Shown: positions 1-11,880, counted from the stretch's first letter. The stretch is DNA of 64,000 bases from Hyposmocoma kahamanoa (GCF_003589595.1 NW_020655550.1:782796-846795), one strand, 5' to 3'. Program-made: numbers and translations. The notes: generated by a model from the sequence alone, not told the origin.

Positions 1-160
1 TTTTGACATTTTGTTCACGGTTGATCTGTCAAAAAGTAACAGCAATAAACCACTCAGTTTGCAGTGTCTTGGTGTAGCTTTTATTGAATTGTTTTGTGCA
101 TAATTGTATAATAATTATTATAATTTTGAGTTTACATATTTTTAGGCAATCGTTTCATCA
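1..160. other. AT-rich sequence, nothing recognised
   Basis: No coding or repeat signature was recognised before the LTR-like start at 161. Confidence 0.4.
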
Positions 161-658
161 TGTTGTATGACCTTCTTTGACGCCGCCTGCCTCCCTCCTG
201 GGTCCCTTGAGGTAAAGACCATAACAGGGACATATAAAATACCCGTGACAAAACTGTGCCGCCTAGACGTACAACCTGTACAGACTCCGACTAACTCGAA
301 TTGACTTTTATTTGAGACTTGACATCTTCACCTCCCGACCTTTTCTTTTTTCTTTAACTGAGCTTTATCATAGGTGACTTATGATCCGACCAACGCAGAT
401 CCGACAGAGTGACATTGGCCCTGCCGATGACCGGCCTGACTTGACCAAGACTGACTTGACTGAGTATTGCCTTGCAATACTGGAGGTGGGAATGTTATGA
501 CCTTCTTTGACGCCGCCTGCTTGGTATAACCGGCCAGCAGGCGGCCGACTGACAGAATGTCTATTTTGATTTGTCTTTTGTTTTTGGATTTGTTTTTGAT
601 TTTTATTGTGACGAAATAAAGAGTCGTTCGTATCTTGGCGTTTTCTTCGTTTTCATCA
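161..658 (+). mobile_element. BEL/Pao-like LTR retrotransposon remnant (3' end)
   Basis: A stretch of about 25 bases containing CTTTGACGCCGCCTGC occurs at 166-190 and again at 496-520, each just after a TGTT start, as expected of two LTR starts. Between them, positions 200-304 read as 34 codons with KTITGTYKIPVTKLCRL followed by a stop, resembling the C-terminal tail of BEL/Pao pol. A purine-rich tract (GGAGGTGGGAA, 482-492) directly precedes the second LTR start, and AATAAA lies at 616-621. The LTR probably ends in CA near 658. Gag and nearly all of pol are missing, so this is an internally deleted relic. The superfamily assignment rests on the short tail and is tentative. Confidence 0.5.
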
Positions 659-889
659 TGTGTGATGGATACGAAATGTTTCAGTATCTCGAAAGTGATG
701 CTTCACATGATAATAATATGGAAAAAATCCATTGAAGACAACTGCGAGATCGTAGTGATCCGTTGCAATGGATGCACAACAATTTATGAAAAGATACCGG
801 CTCAGCAAAGATATAGTCCACAAACTTTGCGATGAACTTAAAACCGCACATGTCGAGGCCTACAAAATACACCGATTTATTGGTTGAGA
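658..889 (+). pseudogene. Harbinger/PIF-like transposase fragment
   Basis: Two plus-strand frames joined by a frameshift give a transposase-like N-terminus. The first starts at 658 and stops after 25 codons; the second starts with MDAQQFMKRYRLSKDIVHKL near 770 and runs to a stop at 889. The F-x-x-x-[YF]-R-L-[ST]-K-x-x-[VF] pattern is typical of the start of Harbinger-type transposases. No catalytic region follows. The call rests on motif memory and a short match. Confidence 0.4.
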
Positions 890-2069
890 CTAAGGTTATT
901 TTTCACTAAAGCCAAGTATAATTTCTTATAATTTAATTTATAGTCAAATATTCTTAAAATTTATTGACATGTTTTCAACAAAGTACAAAGTAAACATTTA
1001 CCCGCGAAATTTCGTCTTTCAGAAACTTACTTTGCGCTTTTCTCTTATTTACAAAAATTAAAATATAGTGTATTGATTTTATTATAATATAACGTCTTCA
1101 TTAGTATTAAATATTGTCTTTACTTATTTTCGTACAGGAATAATACGTATTTATTATTTTTCTCTTAAACTAAGTGACAAATGTAACACCGTAACTTACC
1201 GGTAAATACTCATCCATGTTTCTGAACGTTGCACTAAAAAGCACGAGCTATTCAAGTCCCAGTCATAAACAAAATAACCAGCGAGAAATCAATGAAAAAT
1301 ATGTATGTCGTAAAACGAATTTATCCAGTCAGATTTTGGGCGTAAAAAGAATTGCCTGGAACTTGCATGGTTTTTTAAAAGTTCATAACACGCTCCCTGA
1401 GCTCTGATACGGCTGATGTATTGTAAGCCAAGCCTTATGAAACCGGCAGTGTCCCTACTCAAACATCAAAAGCAATCTCGAAGAAGACTCTCCGGAGGAG
1501 ATTTCTAGAAGTTAAAATTCACAGCTGAAGATCCGCTCATGCGATGCGCTCATCCTACCGCGAAATGGCGGCTATTTGGTTTCGCAAATTAGAAAAGGAT
1601 TCTGTTTAAATACAAGTTTTTATAAATAAAAATTATTATTCTGCATTGCTAAATAAATATGCTCCATACTACAACAAAAACATCTCAAATAAAATGCAGT
1701 AATACACCGCAAATCCTACACATAAATAGCACTAATGAAATTTTTGGTGTACTCGGGTAAATATGATAATATTCCGTTTGAGTGGTTCTAACGTTTACCA
1801 TGAAATTACTCCTTAAAGTATAGTTTATAAACATTTATATTCAGAATAATCTTAAGAAACGCTACTTACGGTATGTTTTCAACAAATAAACACCGAAATC
1901 ACCAGCCCAAACAATAACACACACGATTGTCGTGACGTATTTTTGAAGTTGTTTATTTTTTAAATGACAAACGCAGACATTAAAAACTTTATGGTTTGCT
2001 AGAGTAGTTACCGAAATAGCAATTAGTATTAGTTCTTTTACCTGTTATAACTTTGATATCCGATAAATC
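890..2069. other. Gene-poor AT-rich stretch
   Basis: Short open frames here (for example 1216-1407) have no signal peptide, domain or splice context that I recognise. I see no RNA gene or clear repeat. Confidence 0.4.
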
Positions 2070-2700
2070 GGTATAAAATCATCACCGGCACCTCTAGGTG
2101 TGGTATGCGTCTACGGCTGCATGTATCGCGTGAGCTTCCGTGGGCTTCGTTTAGCAAGTTAGAGGTTTGCCCAAAATTGTGCGACTTAGGTCCCTGTGGA
2201 GTGGAGTAGGATTTTATTCTCATAATGATTATTCCAGAATATGTTTGTTTTGCAACGCAGAGTGATGAGAAGACCTGGAGCGTTATGCAGAAGTATATTT
2301 CGAAGAGATTACGCAATACGGTGGAGTCTGTTATGTTTTGGGCAGGCATAACTTTCGGATATCGTGCAGAATTAGTTTTTGTTAAAAATGATTATCTCGA
2401 TGGACGACGATGCATTAGGGACATCCCAATTCCTCAAGCATAATCCGTATTAGCCATCTCAGGTGCTGCTGCTGTCTTGATGGATGCTCGAGTATAGGAC
2501 TGAAGTCTGGATTCGCCGTTTAGATTGGCTAGCAAGAAATACTGACCTCAGTCCTATTGAGCATCTGTGGGACATTCTAAAATGACTTGTTAGAACTATA
2601 CATCCAGACCCGTAGAATATACAAGAGCTTAAAACTGTTGATACGCCCAAATTAAGACATACATCGAAGAATTATAGAAGTCGTCTCAGCAAGAGGATGT
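2070..2700 (+). pseudogene. Tc1-like transposase, decayed
   Basis: Plus-strand frames recall the middle and C-terminal part of a Tc1-family DD34E transposase. The piece around 2310-2430 includes SVMFWAGITFGYRAELVFV, matching the family's GG-x-S-V-M-x-W-G-[GA]-I pattern. After a frame break, RLDWLARNTDLSPIEHLWD at about 2514-2575 matches the LDWPARSPDLNPIEH-type block that carries the last catalytic acid. Upstream, HVSRELPWASFSKLEVC (about 2120-2170) is compatible with the region before the second catalytic acid. Several stops and frameshifts interrupt it, so it is inactive. No terminal inverted repeats were identified. Confidence 0.65.
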
Positions 2701-2932
2701 TACAATTTTCTTTCTCTTTTGTAACTGTTACTAAATAGACAATAAAATGTCAGTTAAGTATTTTTTTGTTGGAACAAGTAAGTATAAAACAAGAAAAAAT
2801 ATCAAACTAGGATGCCTGATTGACATAATAAACGCTTATTAATCTTAGTACATATTTTTTATTTTGGTTTGTTTCATTATTATTTCATTTCCTTACGCTA
2901 ATTAATTATCTAAAGTACTCAAAGATTCATAG

Positions 2933-4143
2933 ATGTCCGTTCTTTTAGTGTGTATTTTTAATACCGCAGAATCCGACTTAGTCTTCATGTACACAATAAT
3001 TCAAAATCATTATTTTTCAGTTCTATGCCTGTGTTTACTATGTAGTGTATCACAATGGGGGGTAAGCCCGTAATTGAAATTCTTATTTATTTTTAAGAAA
3101 ATTATGACAATTAACTTACGCTTTTACTTTCAAATATTCTCAAGTATTGTCTTTTCCAAATTAAGCACAACTAGCATTTTGTATCATGTAAATACTAGTA
3201 CTTAATATAATTTTAACTAAAAATTTGTGATAATTATACTGTTTCTAGTGGCTGGTGGCGATAACGTACCAAGACTTTGAAGAACATTTCGCTGCGCGTG
3301 GATGCGTGCTGTCAAATATTTGTGTTGTAACTCAAGTATATTCGGATGAAATTTGTGCAGTCAATGCAAATGATACTTGGGAAAATGGCAGTTACCGAAC
3401 ATCTAGTTTCGCCAATAGATGCTTAATGCATTATTACAATTGTCTAGGAAAAGGCTGTAAGTTTGGATCGATGTAGAATCAAGATTTATTTATTTTCTTA
3501 GAACGTTTGTATATAACTCATTCGGAGAACGATTGTTTCTTAATCGACGGATCAATGTTTCGAATATATGCAGCATATACTTTTAATTTCAAAACTACGT
3601 ACATCTGTGAATATTTATAAGCAAGACCTCTCGAAAAAAATATCGTGATTAACCTGCATGCCCTAAAAGGTTCACAATCCTTGGACGATGGGCAATCCCT
3701 TTCAGCCTAGCAGTAAAACAAACAATCGTTTGTTACCTAATGATTTTCCTACACTCCTGTTGATAAGAGACTTGCGTTACCTTTAGTTTTCCGTAGGGTT
3801 TGCATGTTTTCAAATTTATGTAATTTTGCCTTTTTTCTTTTTACAGTTTATTTTTCATTAACAAACTAATTAAAATTTGCTTATAGTATTCTTTCATCAC
3901 GGAGACGGTAACTGTACTCAAGAGGACTCCCCATTTCTCACGGTTATTACAGAAGCATGGCGGACAAAGGAACATTGGCGGATGGATACTACACTTTCTA
4001 CTCCATTAATGAAGTCGACTAAGCGCAACTTTTGGGATTCAAAAGATTTAAAGCCAATGCGAGAACTTATGTATAATGTGACGTCGTTTTTGTTAAAATC
4101 ATCTATCACTAAATTGAGTCACTGGTTTAGCGCAAAAAATTAA
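2933..4143 (+). CDS. Kaz-A: secreted Kazal-like protein, four exons
   Basis: Predicted exons are 2933-2951, 3021-3061, 3249-3456 and 3887-4143 (19+41+208+257 nt = 174 aa). Intron phases are 1, 0, 1 and all introns are GT-AG. Residues 1-18 (MSVLLVFLCLCLLCSVSQ) form a signal peptide built from exons 1 and 2. Exon 3 carries the cysteine domain: C39, C45, C56, C78, C85, with C99 in exon 4, spaced x5, x10, x21, x6, x13. The F-A-N-R-C-L-M-H-Y-Y-N-C stretch is Kazal-like; the long insert between C56 and C78 departs from classical Kazal spacing. Exon 4 adds a 75-residue basic tail after the last cysteine. Sequons occur at N61, N66 and in NVT of the tail. Likely a secreted protease-inhibitor-like protein, but inhibition is not shown. 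Exon 1 is the least certain part, because its donor GTATTT is weak. Closest relative here is Kaz-B. Confidence 0.7.
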
Positions 4144-4326
4144 AAGTTATTGATTATACCTAATAGAGTTCTTAGGTTTTCGCGGTTGTTACATATTGGA
4201 AATTAAATGTTTTTCTGGTCTAAATCACGCATATTTATTATTTTGATCAAATCATTGTTTCTTTCGACGTTATTGTTTATCATTTGTTGGCATTAACTAT
4301 CAGTGGTAATTTCTAGAAATACCAGT

Positions 4327-4332
4327 AATAAA
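4327..4332 (+). terminator. Candidate polyadenylation signal for Kaz-A
   Basis: AATAAA lies 184 bp after the Kaz-A stop codon, the first such hexamer downstream. Position only; no transcript evidence. Confidence 0.35.
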
Positions 4333-5194
4333 AATGTGTACTGTATGTATGTACGTAAAATAATTCATTTGCAAAGTTCTTTATTTTGATATTTTTATTC
4401 TAGACGACTATAATGCATATTTGTTTTAACTAATAAGTACAAAAAAAAACCGGTTTCAACAATGTTAAGGGGTAATTTTCAGGCTCGTTTTCTCCACCTA
4501 ATTTCGTTGACAACTTTTATTATTTAAGTGTTCGAATATATTATTATGAAATGTTATAAATAATATTTCAGTATACTATACCCGAATATTAAGTAATACT
4601 TTATGATAATCCGAGTATATTTGAAAACAAAAAATTGCCACCTTAATTAGATATAGAAAACTGGAAATTACCTTAGTCTATCCAAAACTAACAAATCGAA
4701 AACCTTCATGTTGCCACAATCCATTAGACTAAATAAATTGTTGATATTACAATGTTATTAATTCAAATTCTAGATAGTGATAGCTTAATTTGTATAATAG
4801 GTACTAAAGGAAATAATTCTAAGATGATATCTGAATTATATGTTATGTTTTATATTTGCTATAATAATATGCAAACTCTACCAGTAATTAATAAGTAATT
4901 TATATAAAAGACAAATACACGTCGAAAATTGAGAATTTGCTTATTATTTTGCGAGCGATCTTCGCAAGCCTATTGCGTTTAGATAATGCCTTAAGTTCTT
5001 ATTCGTGGATTGTATAATAAATAATCTATTACGTATGTAATTGTAATGAAATGTTCAACAAAGTAAGTGCTGAGACACAATACAAATAAATGTATTTCGG
5101 TTAATATTAGTGCCAATTTACTCATCTTTTTTTCGTGTCAATGGGAATCGAGCATGAAAAAAAATGGATTTATCAGGAAATCGTTTTGGTTGTG
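4333..5194. other. AT-rich intergenic sequence
   Basis: No gene, RNA or repeat was recognised in this stretch. Confidence 0.4.
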
Positions 5195-5668
5195 TTTCTA
5201 GACATTGAGGAATTAAAACGAGATTACCCCGTCACCCCATTACACCTCTTCGTCCTCCGTTGCGGCGCACCGTCTTAGGTACAAACTCACCTGTACCCAG
5301 ACTGTCCAATCTACTCAATGAAATCAGTCATCATTGTTGATATACACCAAATCTCACTAAGCAAGTTTCGTGTGCTTGTTCACAACAAATTGTTAAATAA
5401 GTAGGTAGTATAAGTGGTCATGTGTTTTTGTTTCTGTTTTCTTCTGTTTCTTTTTTACTGTTAAATGGTTAGACATTATTTATTTATTATTCTTTAATCT
5501 TAATATAGGTACTTAATTATGAGTTTTCAGTTATGGCATGAGGTGTTTACCAGTAATTAACTGTTGCACTTAGCCTTTAAACAATGTTATGTATTTCTCT
5601 AGCTGTAGTTTTAGTGTAAGCAGTTGTTGGTGAACCAATAAATTAAAAAAAAAAAAAAAAAAAAAAAA
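5195..5668 (+). mobile_element. 5'-truncated non-LTR retrotransposon 3' end with poly-A
   Basis: Positions about 5225-5400 read in mixed frames like the degenerate C-terminal tail of a jockey-type reverse transcriptase, with RTVLGTNSPVPRLSNLLNEI at 5265-5325. An AT-rich 3' region then ends in AATAAA at about 5637 and a run of about 26 A at 5643-5668. The poly-A supports retroposition; the clade is uncertain. Confidence 0.5.
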
Positions 5669-7080
5669 CATTTCTTGCTAGGTTTTTTTAGGTGATTTAA
5701 AAAAAAAAAATACTAGGAAAAGTGCAAGCTTTTGTTTTACACTCGATGACATTAAATAATTGATAACAATTTCACCCTCCCAAACTAATTTCTAGAACAA
5801 CAAAATGTTATGTTTTTAGAAACTACACGATTTGGATTGGCCATCTAAGTCCTATGTATGACTACGTACGTACCAAATTTTAAATTTCTACGTCAAATAA
5901 TTTTAGAAAAATGACATTTCAACCAGTGAATAAAATTAAGTAAGTAAAACAGAAAAAAACACTAAAATTGCAAAAGATCTAGGATATTACAGGAAATTAA
6001 ATTATATTAAAAATTAGCTAATTACTATACAAAATAGATAAATATGAATTTTTATGCATTAAGTATCGTTTTATTCTACAGAATGCGAAGCATTTTGTTT
6101 ACTAGAAAGTATAAATATTCCTTATTTATTGTTCGTAAGAATCTATGAGTTTGACGTTTTGTATACTGCAGTTCTGTACACCGTGGTATAATTCAGCAGT
6201 ATTGTAGTAAGCAGGTACAAATTACAATATTGTAGTAAGGAAGACAAATTAAATAAGGGCGTTTCCGCTCGGGCGATCTCGCCCACTTTTTTATTCATTA
6301 CTGCATCTACTGGGTCATGTGTAACTAATATATTGTTAGAAATCTAAACCAGAAATCATAAAAACGACTAGGAATGAAGAATAATTTTAATCAAATAAAA
6401 ATCGGTTACAAAATCTATCTTCAAATAATAATCTAAAAAAAAATCTATGTTCAAATTTGAAAAGCACTGGACGTTATGCAAATCATCGATAGGTAAATAA
6501 GCGTCGAGAGCACACCAGCAAAAAACAAAAAAGCCGTTAGCATGGTTTTACTACCTTATACATATAGTATTCGTCGCTGACAGTTGGCAGCTATGACGGT
6601 CGGTTGGCAGTCCGGGCAGCGTCCTCGCAGCCTAATGAGGAGATATGCTCGGGCACAATTGGCCACATCATCATCAGAATCTGAAAGCGCACAAAACCTT
6701 ACAGGGCTAAAAGCTACATAAAATCACGTAGGCGTTAACAGCATGAGGTTGAAAAGAATAGTAATCTTGCAAAAGTTCTTAAGCAAAGTTAAACTCACAC
6801 AATAAGCTAAATAAGCACTAAGTTTAATATCCCACAAAGAATTATATGAACGGTGTCTGTGTTAATATAGTACACTTCTAGGTCACCTCAGCGCCTGGTT
6901 AGCTAACCGAGTCTTTTCCCAGTCACCCCAATACCTTAATAAAAGACACGACACGTAAAATTAAAATGTTTAAAATAAAAATAAAAAAGCTTGAGCAATA
7001 ACAAGTTTAAACTTAGCGGGAGAAATAATTTTCAATTTGCTTATTTAAGTTAAAATATAAAAGTTAAATAAATAGAGTGT
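5669..7080. other. Gene-poor stretch
   Basis: No coding exon with splice support was recognised. A small GC-richer island at 6560-6680 has no recognisable domain. Confidence 0.35.
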
Positions 7081-7099
7081 ACTTTGCCATGACAGTTAG

Positions 7100-7165
7100 A
7101 TACACGCGGTCGCTACGCGTGCGCGGCGGTGAAACGGCGTAACGTGCGGCGACCGCGCGGCGTGA
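7100..7165. promoter_or_regulatory. GC-rich island with inverted repeat
   Basis: A sharply GC- and CpG-rich island in AT-rich surroundings contains CGCGGTCGC (7105-7113) and its exact reverse complement GCGACCGCG (7148-7156). About 70 bp downstream is AACCGCCATCTTGG, and a small open frame with a hydrophobic start begins at 7280 (MKVLRSNLCIFISVNICTF, 32 codons to a stop). Promoter function is inference; a mobile fold-back element is an alternative. Confidence 0.25.
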
Positions 7166-7496
7166 GCGCGATAAAATTCGTGTTGAAAATACGTCTTAAC
7201 GGTTCCTCTGTCAAATTCAAGACATTTATATAACCGCCATCTTGGAATTTTGTACGCACTGATTTAGTTTTATCCCATAATGAAAGTGCTGCGCAGTAAT
7301 TTGTGTATTTTTATATCAGTCAATATTTGTACATTTAGAGCGATAAGCCCTGAAAAAAAATGTCACGATGGTTGACTATTACTTTGTGCATTTAATTATT
7401 TAGCCAGAGCTGAGATTACGTAATCTCCGTTTACTAAATCACTTTATAATCGCTTTCTAGTTCTATAATCCTCTCCTGTAAATAAATAATCAAGCA

Positions 7497-7535
7497 AAGA
7501 TACGATACGATACGGAGATTATCGTATCGTATCTT
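7497..7535. repeat. Perfect 16-bp inverted repeat, 7-nt loop
   Basis: AAGATACGATACGATA (7497-7512) and its exact reverse complement at 7520-7535 flank a 7-nt spacer. The arms are built from a GATAC tandem motif, so a simple-repeat origin is likely. Confidence 0.8.
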
Positions 7536-7723
7536 CTGGGTCATATTTCCAATTTTAGCCGAAACGAATTCATTAGATTCCTGGTATATTATTAGAAATT
7601 ACACAGCAGTGATTTGCCACAAAATTTAATTTCATTTACATTATTACATTCAAATAGTTTCACAGAGAGTCGGTTAGATAGGTGAAATTCTGTTAGTTCA
7701 AAAGTGACACTGTTAATAAGATA

Positions 7724-7950
7724 TTTGTCATCATCATCATCATCATCATCATTCAGCCATACGACGCCCACTGCTGGGCATAGGCCTCCCCCAACGATCT
7801 CCACGATGCCCGCATCCACCGGCTTCCCGCGACCTTTACCAGAAAGTCGGTCCATCTTGTGTCCCATTGAGTGTTGTCCGGTGCGCGGTCGCCATTGAAG
7901 AACCTATCCGCTCCAACGGCCATCGGTTCTCCTAGCTATGTGCTTTAAGA
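7724..7950 (-). mobile_element. RTE-type LINE 3' end with (ATG)n tail
   Basis: The plus strand shows (CAT)n at 7730-7752, then GCCCACTGCTGGGCATAGGC and GC-rich degenerate coding sequence. Read on the minus strand this is the end of an RTE-like ORF followed by an (ATG)n microsatellite tail, a common lepidopteran repeat. It is 5' truncated. Confidence 0.55.
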
Positions 7951-8296
7951 GATTTAACACAATTCATATTCCGGTGGGACGGAATGGAAGCGAATTTTTG
8001 TAACGATATTATACATTGCAAAATTGAGCCTAAGACCGAAATCAACCCCGTAAGTCAACAAGAATTGTTGTGAAATAGTGTGGGTTTTGTCTTTTACTCT
8101 CTCATTATATATAATATATATGTAAAATTACCCAATTCACAAGTTTAAACAAATCAGAGTTTTGATCTACAAGTATAACCAAAATATTTGACATTGAAGT
8201 AGTATGTTAGTAGTTGCGACTCAATAGGTATGCGTGGTCTTATGTTTGAAGCCAATTTGCGACTTCAGGTGAAGTCATGGACTGTGAACGTGTTAA

Positions 8297-8575
8297 CAAT
8301 GCTTCCTTCATCATCATCATCATGATCAACACCCACTGCCTGACACGGATCTCCTTGACACTGGTCTAATGAGGATTGGGGACTTCACACGTTTTCCGAG
8401 GGTTGTGAACCTTCTTCACGTGTAGGTTTCATCACGATGTTTTCCTTCACGGAAAAGCTTATGAGAAATTTCGCACATAAATTCCGAGAAACTCAGAGGT
8501 GCGAGCCCGGATTCCAATCCACGACCCTCTGCTTGTGAGGTAGTAGGTCAAACCATTAGGCTATCACGGCTTCCA
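8297..8575 (-). mobile_element. tRNA-derived SINE with (ATG)n tail
   Basis: The minus-strand head reads AGCCGTGATAGCCTAATGG (A-box region, about 8557-8575), followed by GGATTGGAATCCGGGCTCGC (B-box-like, about 8500-8522). The body ends in a (ATG)n/(CAT)n tail at about 8308. The same family recurs at 54735-54990. Confidence 0.65.
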
Positions 8576-8814
8576 TGCTTCCTTTGCAAAAACAAAAATA
8601 TTTGGTGCTATCTATGTACGTAAAGGACTATTACTTTGAATAGTCAGAATGTAGCATCAAAATATAAATTAATAATTGTAACGAATCCATTAAGTGGTTT
8701 GGAGTGAACAATAGAAGATCAAATCAAAGAGCGAAATTAAAATTAATATACCCAGTTTGTAAAACCGTATCTTATTCATAAGGATTTTATTGGATTATGA
8801 AAAATGTAATGTAT

Positions 8815-9560
8815 ATCATCATCATATCTGCCGGAAGATGTTCACTGCTGAACGTAGGCCTCCCCCAAAGATTGCCTGACTAGCCGGTCGGGCGCGACGT
8901 GCACCCATCGGTCACCCGCCGCCCTTACCAGGTCATCCGTCCATCTAGTAGGGGGCCGTCCCACTAAACACCTTCCGGTTTTGTGTTGTTCAATCAAGAT
9001 CCTTTCAGCCCTAACGCCCGTCAGTTCTACGAGTTATGTGCCCTGCCCACTGCTACTTCATCTTGCTACTTTCGTTCTTCTACGGATCTCCTCATTTCTG
9101 ATTCGACCACATAGAGAAATGCCGAGCATTGCTCGCTCCTTAGCTCGTTGAGTGACTTTGAGTTATTTTATGAGGCCCATAGTAAGTGACCACGTCTCAG
9201 AGTAGGTCATCGCTGGCAACACGCACTGCTCGAAGACTTTTGTCTTCAAGGACTGCGGTATTGCGGACGAGAATACGCCCCGGAGCTTCCCGAAAGCTGC
9301 CCAACCGGCAGCGGCATTCAGATATATTCATATGAGTCAAGGCTTTCCTACTTTAAGATGTCCTCACTGCAAAAGCGCCGAAAAGCACTTGATCTGATGT
9401 TCTTACATAAAAAGTTATTGATGGTGTAATAGACGCATCTGACGTTCTCGAATATCTGTACCTATCCGTTTCTCGTCCCGGTAGTCGCCTACATAATCGT
9501 AAAACTTTTTCACTTCCGACTTGTAAAACCAACCTCGGTCAACACTGCCCACTGTATCGC
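8815..9560 (-). mobile_element. RTE-type LINE, 3' part of the reverse-transcriptase ORF
   Basis: Minus-strand frames recall the region after the reverse-transcriptase catalytic core of RTE elements, including blocks of the form LKTKVFEQCVLPAMTYSETW and RAKERAMLGISL, and end in GEAYVQQ just before an (ATG)n tail at 8820-8835. Frameshifts are present, so it is defective. Short 3'-end copies of the same family lie at 12370-12505 and 15590-15662. Confidence 0.65.
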
Positions 9561-9685
9561 ATATGCTCTTCTTACAATACTATCAGATTTGATTTTGACA
9601 TTTTCTCTGGTTCTGTGGCCTTAGCTAGGAACTCAATTAAAAAGTGTCTTATGTGCTGACTTTACGATAGATTTAGTTTTATTTA

Positions 9686-9937
9686 TTGTTTTCTCAGGTA
9701 TTAATTACATGCGAATTTCTTATTACTGTCATTTATGACCTTTTTGACAATGAAGTTTGTTTATTGTGTTCACATCATGTAGGATACATTCTTTTCAAAT
9801 CATTATGTGTATCAAACGCTGTCACCTTATTTGGAATTGTATCCAGTTTTGTGAACCGAATAAAAAATACCAACTCGGATTCGACGATTCGGATCGGATG
9901 TACAAACTCATTTTGTACACTTGAAAATATTGTTTAA
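9686..9937 (+). pseudogene. Possible decayed Kaz-family exon
   Basis: An 83-codon open frame begins next to an acceptor-like TTTTCTCAG at 9689-9697. It contains VLITCEFL, then LFDNEVC and LFKSLC. These can be laid over the Kaz-A exon 3 blocks VLSNICVV, YSDEIC and FANRC, but the C5 position is lost and no donor appears where the family has one. It lies between Kaz-A and Kaz-B on the same strand. Chance similarity remains possible. Confidence 0.25.
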
Positions 9938-10290
9938 ACGTGCACAATGAGAAATATATTATTTATTAGTAAGATAATTGTAATCTTTTTAACATTATTG
10001 TTCTAAAACCTACATTGTGTCAATTGACGTTGTGTCTTATGTGTTGCAGTTTCGTACATCGTCGTATTAGTCTACAGAATTCTTGTAATATATTTTAGGT
10101 GTAATCTAAGTGCACTACAGCGCACGTAAGTCTAGTATCCGTCCGCACCAGAGGTTGTATTAAATTTGGCAGGCTATTAACATGGGTCTATTAGTCCTGA
10201 TACAGAACTTTGTGCTGCTGTTCCAAGTCACACGATCACAGATTCAGAAACGATTTTATTATCATAATCAAAGTTTTAGATTGGATTACA
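9938..10290. other. Intergenic sequence, nothing recognised
   Basis: No coding, RNA or repeat signature was recognised. Confidence 0.35.
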
Positions 10291-10294
10291 AAGT

Positions 10295-10530
10295 CTTTTA
10301 ACTGTCTCCGTGCCCCAACGGGTACCATGCTGGACTGCTACGCAGAAGTCGCGTGTTCGATTCCCGGGCCGGGACATATATTTGTACGGCAAACATTTAT
10401 TTCTCTCGTGAGTTTGGATGTTATTTGTGGTTGTTTATGTGTATGTTCATGGCACCCGCGATACAGGGTTTCTCTAGTGCGGGGCTATGAGTGTGTACGT
10501 TATTATTATTATAAAGTACACAGTATCCTC
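10295..10530 (+). mobile_element. tRNA-derived SINE
   Basis: The head CTCCGTGCCCCAACGGGTAC (A-box side) and TCGCGTGTTCGATTCCCGGG (B-box side) lie at about 10306-10370. ATTTATTTCTCTCGTGAG and GGGGCTATGAGTGTGTACG follow. The same parts occur in reverse at 22950-23160, and the first half in reverse at 19490-19640. Confidence 0.55.
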
Positions 10531-10863
10531 CTCTAAACTATATTATTCACCTTATTGGAACATCATACTATAAATAGCATATCTTTTTGCTTTTTTTAAA
10601 ACAGAATATAGGGAATTTGTGCGAACGTAATCTGGTGCAGTATAAATACAATTTAGATACGGTGTAGTACCTGAAGCACACCCTTCAAAACAACAAGCCG
10701 GCCACAATGGGTTCACAAGCTGCCCAGAATGGCTCACCCAACAACCAGGAGCTTTTCATTAAGTATATATAACTTTTCATTTAGCTTTATCTTTATTGAA
10801 ACCAACAGTAACGAAATGTAACGAAAAAAAAAAAAGAAAATTTTATACTAAGTTTGTTTGAAC

Positions 10864-10926
10864 CTGTAGGGCTAGCACGATTAGTCGCTCTCGCGCAAGT
10901 CGCGCCTTATCGTGCCAGCTCTACTG
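10864..10926. mobile_element. Short GC-rich fold-back element
   Basis: Arms TAGGGCTAGCACGAT (10867-10881) and ATCGTGCCAGCTCTA (10909-10923) pair at 13 of 15 positions around a core with CGCTCTCGCGCAAGTCGCGC. A longer copy of the same element is at 32691-32823. Confidence 0.5.
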
Positions 10927-10929
10927 GAG

Positions 10930-11880
10930 AGTTTAATTTAATGTGACCAATTTTCTATTACTTTTTTAATATCGTAATGGATTTCGCAACAATGAAAAAT
11001 TAAACAGTTCTTTCATAATTTTTTCATACTTATATTTAATATTCACGTCTTTGGAGTAATTCCTTTTTGCACTAACTTGTTCTAATCCTCGTTTTTCGCC
11101 TTTTAATTTAATTTAGCTGTATTTTGTCGCATATTTGCCTTTATTTTACACTTTTTCACCTTTTCTTTGTCCTTGTTATTAATTGTTAATTGTCTTTGTT
11201 ATTTTTCAAAACTTTTAGTTGTGATGGGATGCTGAATACTAATCCACAACGTATCGATCAACATGACCATAGTTTTGCGAAAATGAAAGAATAAAGATTT
11301 TTTCCTTCTTTTTGATAATTTGTTCTAAAATTTACCTATAAATCAGACCAGTCCTTTGGAAGCTGCGATGCCACAGACATGCAGATACACAAGCGAAGGC
11401 TTCAAATGCTTTATAATGTGATAAATAGTATTTCAAAATTTATAATTTCCATCTTTTTGCGTCGTGGGGTTTAAAAATCGATTACAACAACATAGCATTT
11501 CATCATTGATTTGCCTGACGTTATATTTTTATTTATTTCTTTTATACCTTATCATTCATAAACAATATTTGAAATTGAAATTTTTGTTTGAAATATTTTT
11601 CTTGATACAAGAGCAAGTACATATACATTATCACCCTATCTCCCAAACTAGGCGAACCTGTATCTTGGGAGACAGTACCTTCCCGATCAATGTACCACAA
11701 TTCAAGTACGTATTATTTATAATATAACTAGTATGGCAGCTGGTAGCAAATTCTAGTACGTAAATATTAATACTAGTAATATTAGTAAACATGTTATATT
11801 ATTATCATTATTATTAGAGTATTACTTTATTTTAATATATATTTTTATTATAGTACTTATATAATTTGTTATGTGCTCAC
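10930..11880. other. AT-rich intergenic stretch with one exon-like frame
   Basis: Mostly AT-rich. Positions about 11611-11705 are open on the plus strand (EQVHIHYHPISQTRRTCILG and on), preceded by ATACAAG and followed by GTACGT, so they could be an exon. I recognise no family and found no partner exon. Confidence 0.2.

Noticed and set aside
7704..7898. Open frames with poly-Asp or poly-Ser runs
   Set aside because: They are translations of the (CAT)n tail of an RTE LINE.
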